Shown here: one piece after another, positions 32,703 to 42,893 of the stretch | Position numbering within the stretch: the stretch's first letter is position 1 | Layout of the letters: the number at the start of each line of letters is the position of its first letter | Assembly (NCBI RefSeq): GCF_018802765.1 | Contig: NZ_CP069163.1 | Span: 62,001 to 126,000 of the forward strand | Direction: 5' to 3' | Source of the DNA: Paludibacterium sp. B53371 | GTDB lineage: Bacteria; Pseudomonadota; Gammaproteobacteria; Burkholderiales; Chromobacteriaceae | Length of the DNA stretch: 64,000 nt | Notes under the pieces: generated by a model | What the model was told of the DNA's origin: nothing | Seen by the model: only the letters and a program-made list of their open reading frames with translations | Databases searched by the model: none | Program-made: the position numbers and the translations under genes

Positions 32703-33926
32703 ATGACTACTGTTTCCCTGGCGCTGTCGGCGTCACGGCGCACGGCGATCGTGCGCGTTTTGCTTTGTCTGTTGCCGGTAATCGGCATGGTGGTGGACCT
32801 GGTGTCGCCGTCGCTGCCAGCGATCACGCTGGCGCTACATACCAGCCAGACGCTGGGTCAGGATTTGATCAGCCTGTATCTGTTCGGTTATGCGCTGGGT
32901 AACTTTGTCACCGGTTTTCTCACCGATGCCTGGGGACGGCGCCGTTTGCTGCTGGCAGCGATGTCCGGTTTCATGCTGACCAGCCTGCTGCCAGTGTGCT
33001 GGCCGACGATCGGCATGTTGTTGCTGACCCGCTGGTTGCAGGGGCTGATGATCGGCTCGATCTCGGTGGTGGCGCGTTCGATCTATTCGGACGTGCTGGC
33101 GCCGTCGGAGCTGGTGCGGCTGGGGGTGCTGACCGGCAGTATGTTTGCCCTCGGTCCGATCATTGGTCCCTTGCTCGGTGGCTATCTGCAGGTGTGGTTT
33201 GGCTGGCAGGCCTGCTTCGTGTCTCTGGCCGCACTGATGGGGCTGCTGTTGCTGCTGATCCGCCGCATCGTGCCGGAGACACACTTCAACCGTCATCCGC
33301 TGCAGCTGGCGATCATCCGGCGCAATCTGGCCGAGGTGCTGCGTCATCGCGAGTTCATGGGGCTGGTGCTGATGATGGGGGCGGTGTACTCGCTGAGTAT
33401 TGCGTTCAATACCGTCGGCCCCTTCCTGATTCAGGGTCGGCTGCACTATTCACCCATCGTGTTTGGCCACATTGCCCTGTTGCTGGGCTGTGCCTTCATG
33501 CTGGCGACGTTTCTCTGCCGCTGGCTGATTGGCCGCTTTGCCGTCGAGCGGCTGCAGGCCGTCGCCACGCTGTTGCTGCTGGCCGTGGCGCTGTGCGGCT
33601 TGCTGGCGGGCTGGTGGCTTGGCAGCCATCTGGCGCTGTTGTGTATCGTCAGTGCGCTGATGTTCTGTGCCCAGGGGTTTATTTTCCCGATGTCGATGGG
33701 CAAGGGGCTGGCCATGTTCGGCCATATTGCCGGTACGGCCACGGCGCTGATGTTTCTGATCAATACCCTGATGACCAGCCTGACGGCGTTGGTGCTCAGT
33801 TTGCTGCCGATCAGTGATCCTCAGGATCTGCTGTGGGTGTATCTGGTGCTGTCCCTGGTCTGTCTGCTGGCACACCGGATGCTGATTCAGCCTCGTCCGG
33901 CCCGTCTGGTACGGGCAGCAGGGTGA
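32703..33926 (+). CDS. Bcr/CflA-type MFS multidrug exporter
   Basis: A 407-residue 12-TM transporter. The start at 32703 has AAGGA upstream. The N-terminus (VRVLLCLLPVIGMVVDLVSP) and motif A (GFLTDAWGRRRLLLAA) fit the Bcr/CflA drug-resistance family, as does ALGPIIGPLLGGYLQVWFGW in helix 5. The substrate is unknown; relatives export bicyclomycin or chloramphenicol-type compounds. Its last 116 bp lie opposite the 3' end of the convergent XRE regulator gene. Confidence 0.87.
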   Translation: MTTVSLALSASRRTAIVRVLLCLLPVIGMVVDLVSPSLPAITLALHTSQTLGQDLISLYLFGYALGNFVTGFLTDAWGRRRLLLAAMSGFMLTSLLPVCWPTIGMLLLTRWLQGLMIGSISVVARSIYSDVLAPSELVRLGVLTGSMFALGPIIGPLLGGYLQVWFGWQACFVSLAALMGLLLLLIRRIVPETHFNRHPLQLAIIRRNLAEVLRHREFMGLVLMMGAVYSLSIAFNTVGPFLIQGRLHYSPIVFGHIALLLGCAFMLATFLCRWLIGRFAVERLQAVATLLLLAVALCGLLAGWWLGSHLALLCIVSALMFCAQGFIFPMSMGKGLAMFGHIAGTATALMFLINTLMTSLTALVLSLLPISDPQDLLWVYLVLSLVCLLAHRMLIQPRPARLVRAAG

Positions 33927-34677
33927 CCAGTTTCCATTGGGGGTGCTGCGGCAGGTGCAGGGTGAACTGCCGGTAGCAGTGCAGCTCACCGGTCGGATGA
34001 CGAAAGCGGCGTATGCCTCCTTCGCGTTGCAGTACTTCCTGGGCGTCCCACCATTGTCGAAATGCTTGGCTGTGTTGCGTCAGTTCGTCGATCAGCAGCC
34101 AATGCAGCGGGTCGCGGGCCAGTGCGGCGCTGTCGGCGCGGTATTCGGCAACCAGCCGTCTGGCTCGCTGCGGCCAGTCGACGATCCACTGCCGGGCGCG
34201 CGGGTCGAGAAAGACGAAGCGCAACAGGTTGTGCTCCGGTGCGGCGGGCTGATCCAGCCAGCCGGCAAAGCGCTGTTGCGCCGCCAGGTTGCTGGCGACG
34301 ATATGCCAGTGAGGGTCGAGCAGGTAGGCGGGGGTCTGCAGGGCCGCCAGCAGGGGGGACAGCGCGTGCGGGTCGTGATGGCGCTGTGCGGGTTGCGGGT
34401 CGCTGCGGGCGGCCAGCTGAAACAGATAGTGACGTTCGGCGAGGGACAGCTTTAGTCCGCGGGCGATGGCCTGCAGGGTCGGTCCGGACGGGCTGCTGAC
34501 ACGTCCCTGCTCCAGCCAGGTATACCAGGTGGGACTGATGCCGCACAGCAGGGCGACTTCTTCGCGGCGCAGGCCGGGGGTCCGACGGCGCTGTCCGGGG
34601 GGCAGGCCGACTTCCTGTGGTTGCAGGCGTGCCCGGATGGCGCGCAGAAACGTACCGAGCGGGGCGGGATCAGACAT
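33811..34677 (-). CDS. XRE regulator with MmyB-like ligand-binding domain
   Basis: A 288-residue regulator. The N-terminal Cro/C1 domain has GQRRRTPGLRREEVALLCGI and SPTWYTWLEQGRVSSPSG, a block specific to this family. The C-terminal MmyB-type domain follows: PAYLLDPHWHIVASNLAAQQ, NLLRFVFLDPRARQWIVDWP and HPTGELHCYRQFTLHLP. The MmyB domain is thought to bind fatty acids or similar ligands. It is divergent from the SAM methyltransferase gene (104 bp) and probably represses it. The C-terminal tail after LVTLLPV is low-complexity and antisense to the exporter gene. Confidence 0.88.
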   Translation of the reverse strand: MSDPAPLGTFLRAIRARLQPQEVGLPPGQRRRTPGLRREEVALLCGISPTWYTWLEQGRVSSPSGPTLQAIARGLKLSLAERHYLFQLAARSDPQPAQRHHDPHALSPLLAALQTPAYLLDPHWHIVASNLAAQQRFAGWLDQPAAPEHNLLRFVFLDPRARQWIVDWPQRARRLVAEYRADSAALARDPLHWLLIDELTQHSQAFRQWWDAQEVLQREGGIRRFRHPTGELHCYRQFTLHLPQHPQWKLVTLLPVPDGPDEAESASGVPADRPGTAPDTPTADPEDH

Positions 34678-34781
34678 GAGCTTATCCAGTTGGCAGTTAG
34701 CTCTGATAATAGGATAAGTGCTTATCTTGTAACAGTATGGTGTGGCGCCTAAGCTGACTGCACCATGATCGGGAGAATGCC

Positions 34782-35558
34782 ATGACACACCATGCTGAAA
34801 CCATTCAACAGCAGTTTGATCCGCAGGCGCAGGCCTATCTGACCAGCAGCGTGCATGCCGATGGGCCGGATCTGCGCTGGTTGCGCGAACAGTGCCTGCC
34901 CGCCTTGCCGCCTGGTGGTCTGGCGCTTGATCTGGGCTGTGGTGCCGGTCATCTGACGTTTGCGCTGGCGGCGCAGTTTGAGCGGGTGTGGGCGCTGGAT
35001 CCCTCGCCTGCCATGTTGCAGACGGTGCAGGAGGAAGCCAGCCGGCGCGGGCTGGGGCAAGTCGAGACGATTGAGGGCGTGGCGCATTGTCTGCCCTTTG
35101 CCGACGGGCAGTTTGACCTGGTGGCCAGTCGTTACAGTGCCCATCACTGGGGCGATGTTGCCGGTGCGCTGGCCGAAGTGCACCGGGTATTGCGCCCGGG
35201 GGGCTCCTGGCTGCTGATCGATGTCGCGGGGCATGAGTCGGCGCTGGTGGATACCCATCTGCAGACTTTTGAGTTGCTGCGGGATCGCTCACATCTGCGC
35301 AATTACAGTGAGACGCAATGGCGCGGGATGCTGGCTGCAGGGGGGCTGAGCCTGCAGCAAGTGCAGCACTGGCCCTTGCGTCTGGTGTTTGCCGACTGGG
35401 TGGCGCGCATGCGCACGCCAGCACCGCTGGTGCAGGCGATCCGCTTGTTGCAGCAAGGGGCGCCTGCCGAGGTGGTGCAGGGCCTGCAACTGGAGGCGGA
35501 TGGCAGCTTTACCGCTTCGACGCTGGCCATGGTGGCCGTCAAGGCGGGGGTGGTTTAG
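34782..35558 (+). CDS. Class I SAM-dependent methyltransferase
   Basis: A 258-residue UbiE/YcgJ-like small-molecule methyltransferase. Motif I is LALDLGCGAGHLTFALAAQF near residue 47, followed by the acidic post-I loop (VWALDPSPAML) and VHRVLRPGGSWLLIDVAGHE near 145. The ATG at 34782 follows GGGAGAATGCC. It is divergent from the XRE/MmyB regulator, the common arrangement for a regulator and its target. The substrate is unknown. The last 4 bp overlap the end of the decayed hydrolase gene on the other strand. Confidence 0.87.
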   Translation: MTHHAETIQQQFDPQAQAYLTSSVHADGPDLRWLREQCLPALPPGGLALDLGCGAGHLTFALAAQFERVWALDPSPAMLQTVQEEASRRGLGQVETIEGVAHCLPFADGQFDLVASRYSAHHWGDVAGALAEVHRVLRPGGSWLLIDVAGHESALVDTHLQTFELLRDRSHLRNYSETQWRGMLAAGGLSLQQVQHWPLRLVFADWVARMRTPAPLVQAIRLLQQGAPAEVVQGLQLEADGSFTASTLAMVAVKAGVV

Positions 35559-36004
35559 TGCTTGTGCCGGGCGTAGTGACGGTGCCAGCGGCCGAGCCGG
35601 GTCGGGTCGGTATAGGTTTGCAGATTCCCTGTGCGGTCGTCGCTGGCGACCAGCTTCAAGGTATGACTGGTCTGGTCAAGTAAAAGGAGTCTGGCATCCG
35701 GACTGGTGCCCGTACTGCCGTACCTCCCCCGCTTGTCGATGCGTACGCTGCTGATACCGTGCGAGGCCAGACCTTCGGCCAGCAGTCGGTAGGTGTCGGT
35801 GTGTAGGCCAAGAGGGCTGTTGCCATTCCGGTCGGTGGGGCCCGAGCCGGGAATGATCAGCGCCGCAGTTCGGTGTGCCGAACTTGCCGCGAGGAGCGTG
35901 CCTTGCAGCGGGCCTTGAGGACCAGGGGTCCGAATATCCGTTGCGGCGGCCAAACTGGCAGCGGTCATGAGACCGGACGCCAGACGGCGTTGTGTTGTGT
36001 TCAT
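35555..36004 (-). pseudogene. Alpha/beta hydrolase remnant with internal deletion
   Basis: A 149-codon frame with a signal-like start (MNTTQRRLASGLMTAASLAA). It contains the early hydrolase blocks AALIIPGSGPTDRNGNSPLG and GISSVRIDKRGRYGSTG, then jumps directly to LLLLDQTSHTLKLVASDDRT and TYTDP. In the family these two parts are separated by the segment with the nucleophile (GxSxG) and the acid, roughly 150 residues, all missing here. The join is in frame, so a short protein could still be made but without an active site. A small intact protein of unknown role cannot be excluded. Confidence 0.7.
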
Positions 36005-36022
36005 TGCGCAGATTCTGCCTGC

Positions 36023-36044
36023 AAAAAAGGACGCCGAGGCGTCC
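36023..36044 (-). terminator. Rho-independent terminator of the hem operon
   Basis: On the minus strand GGACGCC (36044-36038) pairs with GGCGTCC (36035-36029) across two bases and is followed by six T (36028-36023). It lies 25 bp after the hemY stop. Confidence 0.85.
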
Positions 36045-36069
36045 CTTTGTCCTGAAGGTTTCCCGACAA

Positions 36070-37278
36070 TCAGTAACCCAGGTTGAGCGCCAGTTCCAGG
36101 CTGTCGCGGTAATGCTGGGCAGCTTGCTCTTCCTTGCCGGTCTGCTGGAACAGCTTGACCAGTTCGGCATGGGCAATCAGGGTCGGCTGGATCGACAGGC
36201 TGGCTTCGAGATAGCTCTGTGCCTTGCCCCACAGTTGCTGGCTCATGGCCAGACGGCCCAGGGCCAGCAGCAGCATGTGGTCGCGCGGGCGCTGTTTCAG
36301 CCATTGCTCGCCGGTCTTGATCAGCTCCAGGCGGCGGGTCTCGGTCAGCTGGTCGGCCAGATGCGCCAGTTCGCGCGTCAGCTCCGGCGTGGCGCTGTCT
36401 TCATCTGCAAGGGCTTCGCTCAGCAGGACGGCAGCCTGGTCGGCTTCTCCCGCCTCGACGAGTCGCGACACCACGCGCGCGACCAGTCCGGGCAGCTTGC
36501 GCTCGGCCTCGGGCACTTTACGCAGCCAGTCGAGGATCTCGCGACCGTTGATCAGGGTTTCCAGCTGCTGGCTGTAAGCCGCCTGACGATAGCGACGGGC
36601 CTGTTCCGGTTCGAGCGCGTCTGCCTTGAGCAGCTTTTCGGTCAGCGACAGCACGGCTTCGGGTTGCTTCTGCTGCAGGCGGATCTTGAGCTCCAGCCGC
36701 AGGGCATTGGTCAGGTTGGGCGAGATCGAGCGGGCACGGTCGATGGCGGCCAGGGCGCCGAGCGGGTCCTTGGCTTCCAGCCGCAGATCGGCTTCCTGCA
36801 TGTGGCGAGCCAGTTGCAGTGATTCGGGCAGGGCATCGAGGCGGGCCAGGTAGTCATCACGCTTGTCGTAGTCATGCTGGGCACTGGCCGAACGGGCAGC
36901 AATCAGCAGGGCGAGGGCCTTGTTCTCCGGCGCATGCTCGCTGTCGACCGCGCGTGCGGCAGCGCGCTCGGCTTTCTGGAAGCGCCCTTCGAAGAAGGCG
37001 ATGCCGGCATCGCGCAGCGCATGGCGTGCCTGCTTGAGCTGCTTCTGGCGCTGGAAGCGGCGTACTTCGGCCGGCAGTCCGGCTGCCAGGCTGAGCAGGC
37101 GCAGCAGGCCATAGGTGACGGCGATCAGGGCGATGGTGGCCACGATCAGCAGGTTGAAGGAAAACTCGATGCGCCACGGCGGCAGGTAGAGGATGGCGTA
37201 GCCGCTGTTGACGGTGGCTGCCAACCCGACCAGCACGGCCAGGGCGAACAGGCCGGTGATCCAGATCACGAATTTCAC
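36070..37278 (-). CDS. hemY: HemY, heme-biosynthesis-associated TPR membrane protein
   Basis: A 402-residue inner-membrane protein with two N-terminal membrane segments (VIWITGLFALAVLVGLAATV, NLLIVATIALIAVTYGLLRL). A cytoplasmic or periplasmic tetratricopeptide superhelix follows (for example KALALLIAARSASAQHDYDK, LLLALGRLAMSQQLWGKAQS). It is the proteobacterial HemY of the hemCDXY operon, not the Gram-positive protoporphyrinogen oxidase of the same name. The start is a GTG at 37278 inside the hemX stop (overlap of 4 bp), so translation is coupled. Its exact role in heme or cell-envelope metabolism is unsettled. Confidence 0.9.
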   Translation of the reverse strand: MKFVIWITGLFALAVLVGLAATVNSGYAILYLPPWRIEFSFNLLIVATIALIAVTYGLLRLLSLAAGLPAEVRRFQRQKQLKQARHALRDAGIAFFEGRFQKAERAAARAVDSEHAPENKALALLIAARSASAQHDYDKRDDYLARLDALPESLQLARHMQEADLRLEAKDPLGALAAIDRARSISPNLTNALRLELKIRLQQKQPEAVLSLTEKLLKADALEPEQARRYRQAAYSQQLETLINGREILDWLRKVPEAERKLPGLVARVVSRLVEAGEADQAAVLLSEALADEDSATPELTRELAHLADQLTETRRLELIKTGEQWLKQRPRDHMLLLALGRLAMSQQLWGKAQSYLEASLSIQPTLIAHAELVKLFQQTGKEEQAAQHYRDSLELALNLGY

Positions 37279-38291
37279 GGCTTGACCTCCGGCGCGGCCT
37301 GCGCGCTGTTGACGGCCTTCAGGCTGGCAGACAGATCGGGCAGGGCATTGTTGATCGGCGCGTTCTTCAGCTCGGCCAGCAGGGCCAGCCATTGCTGGGT
37401 GGCCGGGGCGCTGTGGTCAAAGTAGCGGTCGATGTAGCTCTGCAAGGCGACCATGTCGGCATTGAAGGGGGCAGCATTGCGTTGCAGCAGGGCTATGCGG
37501 GCATCCAGCAGATGCAGCTTGAGGTTCTCGCGCAGCTGGAAGGACTGCTCCGGCGTCAGCAGGATGGCCTCCGGCTTGTCGATGCGGCGGATGCGCACCA
37601 GTTCGCCGAAGCTTTGCGAGATGTCATGGATCAGCTGGCTCCAGAACGGGGCGTTGCGGTCGTAGGCCACCGCTGTGACCGGCTGGCGCTGGATGTCGAC
37701 GCTCAGCGGCAGTTTGTCCACGCCCTGGCTCAGGCTGTCGATGCGGGCCGACAGACCGATGATGTCGAGGAAGGGCAGGGCGCGCAGCGCCTCCAGATCC
37801 TGGGCGACCGCTTTTTTGACGCCGATGAGTTCCGGGCGGTCGAAGGCGGCCAGTCGGGCATCGACGGCCTGCAGGGCCGTGATGGCACTGGGGACGTTGC
37901 CGGCCAGCTGCAGTTCCTGGCTGGCCAGCGCCAGGGCATGGCCGACTTCGGACAGCAACCAGTCGGAGCGCACCTTGCTCATGTCCTGATACATATTGCT
38001 CAGGGCGGCGAACTGACTGTTCGACTGGTTGATGCGCGCTTCCAGCATGGCCAGTTTGCCATCGGTGGCGCGCAGCTGTTCGGTCATGGTCTTGACCGCC
38101 GGCTCGACGCTGCGGCGTGCCAGATCCTGCCGCACTGCGCTCAGTTGCAGCTGGGTGTCGTAGAGCTGCCAGCCGGAAAAGGCCAGGGCGCCTAGCGCCA
38201 GCCACAGTGCCCAGTTGAAGGGCTTTTTCTCTTGTGGTGGCAGGGTGGGTTGTTCGGACTTTTCTGCGTCCAGCAGCTGGGATTCGCTCAT
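37275..38291 (-). CDS. hemX: HemX-like membrane protein
   Basis: A 338-residue protein with a short acidic/proline-rich N-terminus (SEQPTLPPQEKKPF), a single membrane anchor (WALWLALGALAFSGWQLY), a coiled coil (LEARINQSNSQFAALSNMYQ) and a helical periplasmic domain. This is HemX of the hemCDX operon, often annotated as uroporphyrinogen-III C-methyltransferase, although it lacks the SAM-binding motifs of that enzyme. The start overlaps the hemD stop by 4 bp and the stop overlaps hemY. Confidence 0.88.
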   Translation of the reverse strand: MSESQLLDAEKSEQPTLPPQEKKPFNWALWLALGALAFSGWQLYDTQLQLSAVRQDLARRSVEPAVKTMTEQLRATDGKLAMLEARINQSNSQFAALSNMYQDMSKVRSDWLLSEVGHALALASQELQLAGNVPSAITALQAVDARLAAFDRPELIGVKKAVAQDLEALRALPFLDIIGLSARIDSLSQGVDKLPLSVDIQRQPVTAVAYDRNAPFWSQLIHDISQSFGELVRIRRIDKPEAILLTPEQSFQLRENLKLHLLDARIALLQRNAAPFNADMVALQSYIDRYFDHSAPATQQWLALLAELKNAPINNALPDLSASLKAVNSAQAAPEVKP

Positions 38292-39040
38292 GGATGACGG
38301 GAGAACCATTCTTTGAGGCCGGCGACCATTGCTGCGTCGTCCGCCCGGGTTGTCACGATCCGCGCCACGCCTAGTGCCGCCAGTCGCTCGGCGATACGAG
38401 GGTGTGGCACACAGTACTGCAGGCATTGTAGCGTCCGGGCACGGTCGCTGCCAGCAAGCCGAAACAATCGTTCGACAATTTCGCTCGTGGTGGCGATGCA
38501 GGCGTCCAGCTTGCCCGCTGCCGCCTGGCGGTCAAACAGGGCCCAGTCCGGTGTGGTGTCGACCCGCCGATAGATGTCGGCGAAGGCGACCCGGGCACCG
38601 CGTTGCTTCAGCGCCTGTGCCAGTTCTTCACGGCCGTTGGCGCCGCGCACGATCAGTATGAACTGGTCTCGGATGTCCTGCAGTTCGGTCAGGGTCAATA
38701 GCGATGCGCTATCACTGCCTGCCTGAGGGTAGATTACCTGACGTTGCGCCAGCTTGCCGAGTTTTTCTGCGCTGGCGGCCCCGACACAGGCCAGCCGCGG
38801 CGTGGTATTCATCTCGCGCAAGGCCGGCCAGCCGAGGTCGATGGCGCTGGGGCTGGTAAAGATCAGCCAGTCGGCCGCGGCGGCGCGCGGCGCCAGCGTG
38901 GCCAGCACGGATGGCTCGGGTTCGATGGCGATCAGCGGAAAGCGCAGCGGTCGGGCGCCCTCCGCGCGCAGCAGCGCCTCCAGAGCGCCGGACTGGCTGG
39001 CCGGGCGGGTGATCAGGACGGTGCGTCCGGCGAGGCTCAT
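38288..39040 (-). CDS. hemD: Uroporphyrinogen-III synthase
   Basis: A 250-residue cytosolic enzyme that closes hydroxymethylbilane to uroporphyrinogen III with inversion of ring D. The N-terminus [20 protein letters not shown], the central [15 protein letters not shown] and [18 protein letters not shown] are typical of this poorly conserved family. It overlaps hemC by 4 bp upstream and hemX by 4 bp downstream, confirming the operon. Confidence 0.93.
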   Translation of the reverse strand: MSLAGRTVLITRPASQSGALEALLRAEGARPLRFPLIAIEPEPSVLATLAPRAAAADWLIFTSPSAIDLGWPALREMNTTPRLACVGAASAEKLGKLAQRQVIYPQAGSDSASLLTLTELQDIRDQFILIVRGANGREELAQALKQRGARVAFADIYRRVDTTPDWALFDRQAAAGKLDACIATTSEIVERLFRLAGSDRARTLQCLQYCVPHPRIAERLAALGVARIVTTRADDAAMVAGLKEWFSRHP

Positions 39041-39966
39041 GCCTGTTGCTGCAGGATGTCGGCGATCAGGCTGCGGGCATCCTGTTCATCCAGCTTCTTC
39101 GCCACGGCGCGCCCGAGGGCTTCGGCATAGTCGCGCGGGGCACTGGCCTCGGCGCGCAGGATGACCGAGCCGTCCGGGTGAGCCAGCAGGCCGGTCAGGG
39201 TCAGGATGTCTTCGCGCAGGGTGGCAAAGGCCCCGAGGGGCAGCTGACAGCTGCCGCCCATTTCGCGGGCCAGGGCGCGTTCCGCGCTGACACAGGCATG
39301 GCTGTCGGCATCATTCAGCGGCGCCAGCAAGGTGAGCAGATCGCTGCGGTCGGCGCGGATCTCGATGCCGAGTGCGCCCTGTCCGGCGGCGGGCAGACTG
39401 TCATCCGCTTCGATCAGGGCAGCGATGCGCTCGCCCAGTCCCAGACGCTTGAGGCCGGCGGCGGCCAGAATGATGGCGTCGTAATCGCCGTTGTCCAGCT
39501 TGGCCAGACGGGTCTGGACGTTGCCGCGCAGCGGGCGGATGGTCAGGTGCGGGAAGCGTGCGCGCAGCTGGGCTTCCCGGCGCAGGCTCGAGGTGCCGAC
39601 CACGGCGCCGTGCGGCAGTTGGGCCAGGTTTTGGTAACGGTTGCTGACCAGGGCGTCGCGCGGGTCTTCGCGGGTACAGATGGCGGCGAGGGCAAAGCCC
39701 TGTGGCAAGACCATGGGCACGTCCTTGATCGAGTGCACGGCCAGGTCGGCCCGGCCCTCCTGCAAGGCGACTTCCAGTTCCTTGACGAAGAGTCCCTTGC
39801 CGCCGATCTTGGCCAGGGTCTTGTCGAGGATCTGGTCTCCCTGGGTGGTCATGCCGAGAATCTCGACGGTCAGGCCCGGGTAGAGTGCTTGCAACCGGCT
39901 GCGGATATGTTCCGCCTGCCACATGGCCAGACGGCTTTCGCGACTGGCGATGACGATTTTGTCCAT
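39037..39966 (-). CDS. hemC: Porphobilinogen deaminase (hydroxymethylbilane synthase)
   Basis: A 309-residue cytosolic enzyme joining four porphobilinogens. [20 protein letters not shown] opens the protein. [20 protein letters not shown] covers the substrate-binding arginines, and [18 protein letters not shown] contains the cysteine that carries the dipyrromethane cofactor. It is the first gene of hemC-hemD-hemX-hemY. Its promoter lies in the 147-bp region shared with divergent ppc. Confidence 0.97.
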   Translation of the reverse strand: MDKIVIASRESRLAMWQAEHIRSRLQALYPGLTVEILGMTTQGDQILDKTLAKIGGKGLFVKELEVALQEGRADLAVHSIKDVPMVLPQGFALAAICTREDPRDALVSNRYQNLAQLPHGAVVGTSSLRREAQLRARFPHLTIRPLRGNVQTRLAKLDNGDYDAIILAAAGLKRLGLGERIAALIEADDSLPAAGQGALGIEIRADRSDLLTLLAPLNDADSHACVSAERALAREMGGSCQLPLGAFATLREDILTLTGLLAHPDGSVILRAEASAPRDYAEALGRAVAKKLDEQDARSLIADILQQQA

Positions 39967-40113
39967 GAAGCGTTGATTTGATTTGGGTGGCGATGGCCGA
40001 TTCTATCATGCAAGTTGTCTGGTTTTGCGCTGCAAAAAATGGCGTCCCAATCGCCGGGGAAATGAGGCAGAATGAACTCTGATCTCTAAAAACAATGAAC
40101 CGGGTGACTAAGG

Positions 40114-42816
40114 GTGGATAACAAGAATCAATTCGAAAAGGATTTGCCGCTGCGCAATGATCTGGCGCGGCTTGAACGTTTGCTGGGCGAAGTGCTGAGC
40201 GAGCAGGCCGGCCCGCAGCTGTACCAGGAAATGCGGGCCATTCCGCAACAATTGCAGCAGCAGGGCAAGTTGCCCGCCAGCCTGCCGGCGGATGCCGACA
40301 GTGCGCTGGTGCGGGCCTGTGGCCTGTATGCGCAGCTGTTCAATATTGCCGAAGATCTGCACCATACCCGCCGCCGCCGGGCGCACCGGCTGGCCGGTTC
40401 GGCGCCGCAGCAGGGCAGTCTGGAGCGTGCCTTGCAGCAGCTGCAGCAGGAGCAGGTCGGTTTTGACCGCTTGTCCGGCATGCTGTCCGAGGCCTCGATC
40501 GTTGCCGTGCTGACGGCGCATCCGACCGAGGTGCAGCGCCAGAGCGTGCTGGACAGCCATCGTGCCGTGCGGCGCTTCATGCACCGGCTCAATCAGCCCG
40601 GTCTGCTGCCGGAAGAGAAAACCGAGCTCGAAGCCAAGCTCAAGCGTGCCATTCTGGCGCTGTGGCAGACCGCCGAGATCCGTCCGTTCAAGCTGTCGGT
40701 GCTGGACGAGATCAAAAACGGGGTGGCCTACCACCCGATGACCTTTTTCAGTGCGCTGCCCAAGGTGTACGAGCGGCTCAGCCAGCTGATCGCCGAAGGC
40801 TGGGGGCAGGCGCCGCAACTCAAGCCATTCCTGCGTGTCGCCAGCTGGATCGGCGGTGACCGTGACGGCAATCCCAATGTCGATGCCGATGTGATGCACA
40901 GCGCCATCACCCATCAGGCTGAAGCGGCTTTCCACCACTATCTGGATGAACTGGCCTCGCTGTACCGCGAGTTGTCGCTGTCGATTCGCCATGTCGAGGT
41001 CAGTCCGGCGGTCGCGGCCCTGTCGGCGGTGTCGCCGGATGACAAGGTCAGCCGCGAGGAGGAGCCCTATCGTCGCGCCCTGGCGACGGTGCAGGCGCGC
41101 CTGGCCAATACCGCCCGTCGGCTGGGGGTCAAACTGCATGGCCGCTGGCACGGGGATGATGACTACGCCGATGTGGCGGCCTGTCTGACGGATCTGCGTG
41201 CCATTGCCGAATCGCTGCGCAGCCATGGCAGCGCCAGCCTGGCCGAGGGGCGGCTGAGCCGGCTGATCCGCACGCTGGAGGTGTTCGGCTTCTTCCTGAT
41301 GCCGCTGGACATGCGCCAGTTTGCCGGCCTGCACCAGCAGGTGGTGGGGGAGCTGTTTGCCCATGCCGGGCTGGAAGACTATGCCGCCGCCGATGATGCG
41401 CGCCGTGTCGAGCTGTTGCTGCGCGAGTTGTCTTCGCCGCGCGCCCTGGTGTCGCCCTTTGCCGCCTATAGCGAGCTGGCGCAGAAGGAGCTGGCGATTT
41501 TCCGCGAGGCGGCGCGTATCCAGCGCGACTTCGGTGCCGAGGCCATCGGGCAGAGCATCATCTCCAACTGCGCCTCGGTCAGCGACATGCTGGCACTAGC
41601 CTTGCTGCTCAAGGAGAACGGCCTGATCCGTCTGGTCGATGGCCAGCCGGTGGCCAGCCTGAATCTGGTGCCGCTGTTCGAAACCATCGCCGACCTGCGT
41701 GCGGCGGATCAGGTGATGGATCAGTTGTTTGCCCTGCCCTGGTATCGCGCGCTGCTCAAGAGCCGTGGCGATCTGCAGGAAGTGATGCTGGGGTATTCCG
41801 ACAGCAACAAGGATGGCGGTTATCTGACCAGTCAGTGGGAGCTGTATCAGGCTGAAACCCGTCTGGTGAACAGTTTTGCCCGTGCCGGGGTGCGTCTGCA
41901 GCTGTTCCACGGGCGCGGCGGTTCGGTGGGGCGCGGCGGCGGTCCGGCTTTCGAGGCCATCGTGGCGCAGCCGGCCGGATCGGTGGCCGGGCGTATCCGC
42001 ATTACCGAGCAGGGCGAGGTGATCGCGTCCAAGTATTCCGACCCGGACATCGGCCTGCGCAATCTGGAGGCCCTGGTGGCCGCGACGCTGGAGGCGACCC
42101 TGAGTCAGGTGCACAGCGAACAGGTGGACCGAGCGGCGTTCGACGAGTTGTCTGCCGATGCCTATGCGGCCTATCGCCAGCTGGTGGAAACCCCGCGCTT
42201 CATGCAGTACTTCCTCGAAGGCACGCCGATCAATGCCATTGCCAAGCTGAATATCGGCAGCCGGCCGGCGTCGCGCAAGAGCCTGAATTCGATCACCGAT
42301 CTGCGCGCCATTCCCTGGGTGTTCTCCTGGTCGCAGTCGCGTGTGATGTTGCCGGGCTGGTATGGCTTTGGTTCCGCGGTGACGGCCTTTGTCGAGCGCC
42401 ACGGCCGCGGCGGCATGCAGCGCCTGCAGGACATGGCCCGCAACTCGGGCTTCTTCCGCGTGATCCTGTCGAATATGGAGCAAGTGCTGGCCAAGGCCGA
42501 TCTGCGCATTGCGCGCCGCTATGCCGATCTGGTGGAAGACCGCGCGCTGGCGGATCAGCTGTTCAGTGCGCTGGAAAGTGAATGGCAGCGTACTCAGGAG
42601 GCACTGTTTGCCATTACCGGCCAGAAGCAGCTGCTGGAAAACAACCCGACGCTGGCGCGCAGTCTGGCTACCCGCCTGCCGTATCTGGACGCGCTCAACC
42701 TGCTGCAGGTCGAGCTGCTGCGCAAGTTGCGCCGCAATCCGGATGATGCCGATGCGCTGTATACCATCCATCTGACCATCAACGGGATCTCGGCCGGCCT
42801 GCGCAACAGTGGCTGA
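40114..42816 (+). CDS. ppc: Phosphoenolpyruvate carboxylase
   Basis: A 900-residue anaplerotic enzyme making oxaloacetate from PEP and bicarbonate. Key blocks are [20 protein letters not shown] near residue 132 with the catalytic histidine, [16 protein letters not shown] near 250, [20 protein letters not shown] near 560 and [17 protein letters not shown] near 598. The C-terminus ends [10 protein letters not shown], as expected. The start is a GTG at 40114. It is divergent from hemC and followed 77 bp later by argH. Confidence 0.97.
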   Translation: MDNKNQFEKDLPLRNDLARLERLLGEVLSEQAGPQLYQEMRAIPQQLQQQGKLPASLPADADSALVRACGLYAQLFNIAEDLHHTRRRRAHRLAGSAPQQGSLERALQQLQQEQVGFDRLSGMLSEASIVAVLTAHPTEVQRQSVLDSHRAVRRFMHRLNQPGLLPEEKTELEAKLKRAILALWQTAEIRPFKLSVLDEIKNGVAYHPMTFFSALPKVYERLSQLIAEGWGQAPQLKPFLRVASWIGGDRDGNPNVDADVMHSAITHQAEAAFHHYLDELASLYRELSLSIRHVEVSPAVAALSAVSPDDKVSREEEPYRRALATVQARLANTARRLGVKLHGRWHGDDDYADVAACLTDLRAIAESLRSHGSASLAEGRLSRLIRTLEVFGFFLMPLDMRQFAGLHQQVVGELFAHAGLEDYAAADDARRVELLLRELSSPRALVSPFAAYSELAQKELAIFREAARIQRDFGAEAIGQSIISNCASVSDMLALALLLKENGLIRLVDGQPVASLNLVPLFETIADLRAADQVMDQLFALPWYRALLKSRGDLQEVMLGYSDSNKDGGYLTSQWELYQAETRLVNSFARAGVRLQLFHGRGGSVGRGGGPAFEAIVAQPAGSVAGRIRITEQGEVIASKYSDPDIGLRNLEALVAATLEATLSQVHSEQVDRAAFDELSADAYAAYRQLVETPRFMQYFLEGTPINAIAKLNIGSRPASRKSLNSITDLRAIPWVFSWSQSRVMLPGWYGFGSAVTAFVERHGRGGMQRLQDMARNSGFFRVILSNMEQVLAKADLRIARRYADLVEDRALADQLFSALESEWQRTQEALFAITGQKQLLENNPTLARSLATRLPYLDALNLLQVELLRKLRRNPDDADALYTIHLTINGISAGLRNSG

Positions 42817-42893
42817 GCGGTGACACGGGGCGGTGCGCCGCCCCGTTCGCCGGCGGCATCAAGAACGACAAAGAGAGAAAAGGAAACATCCAG

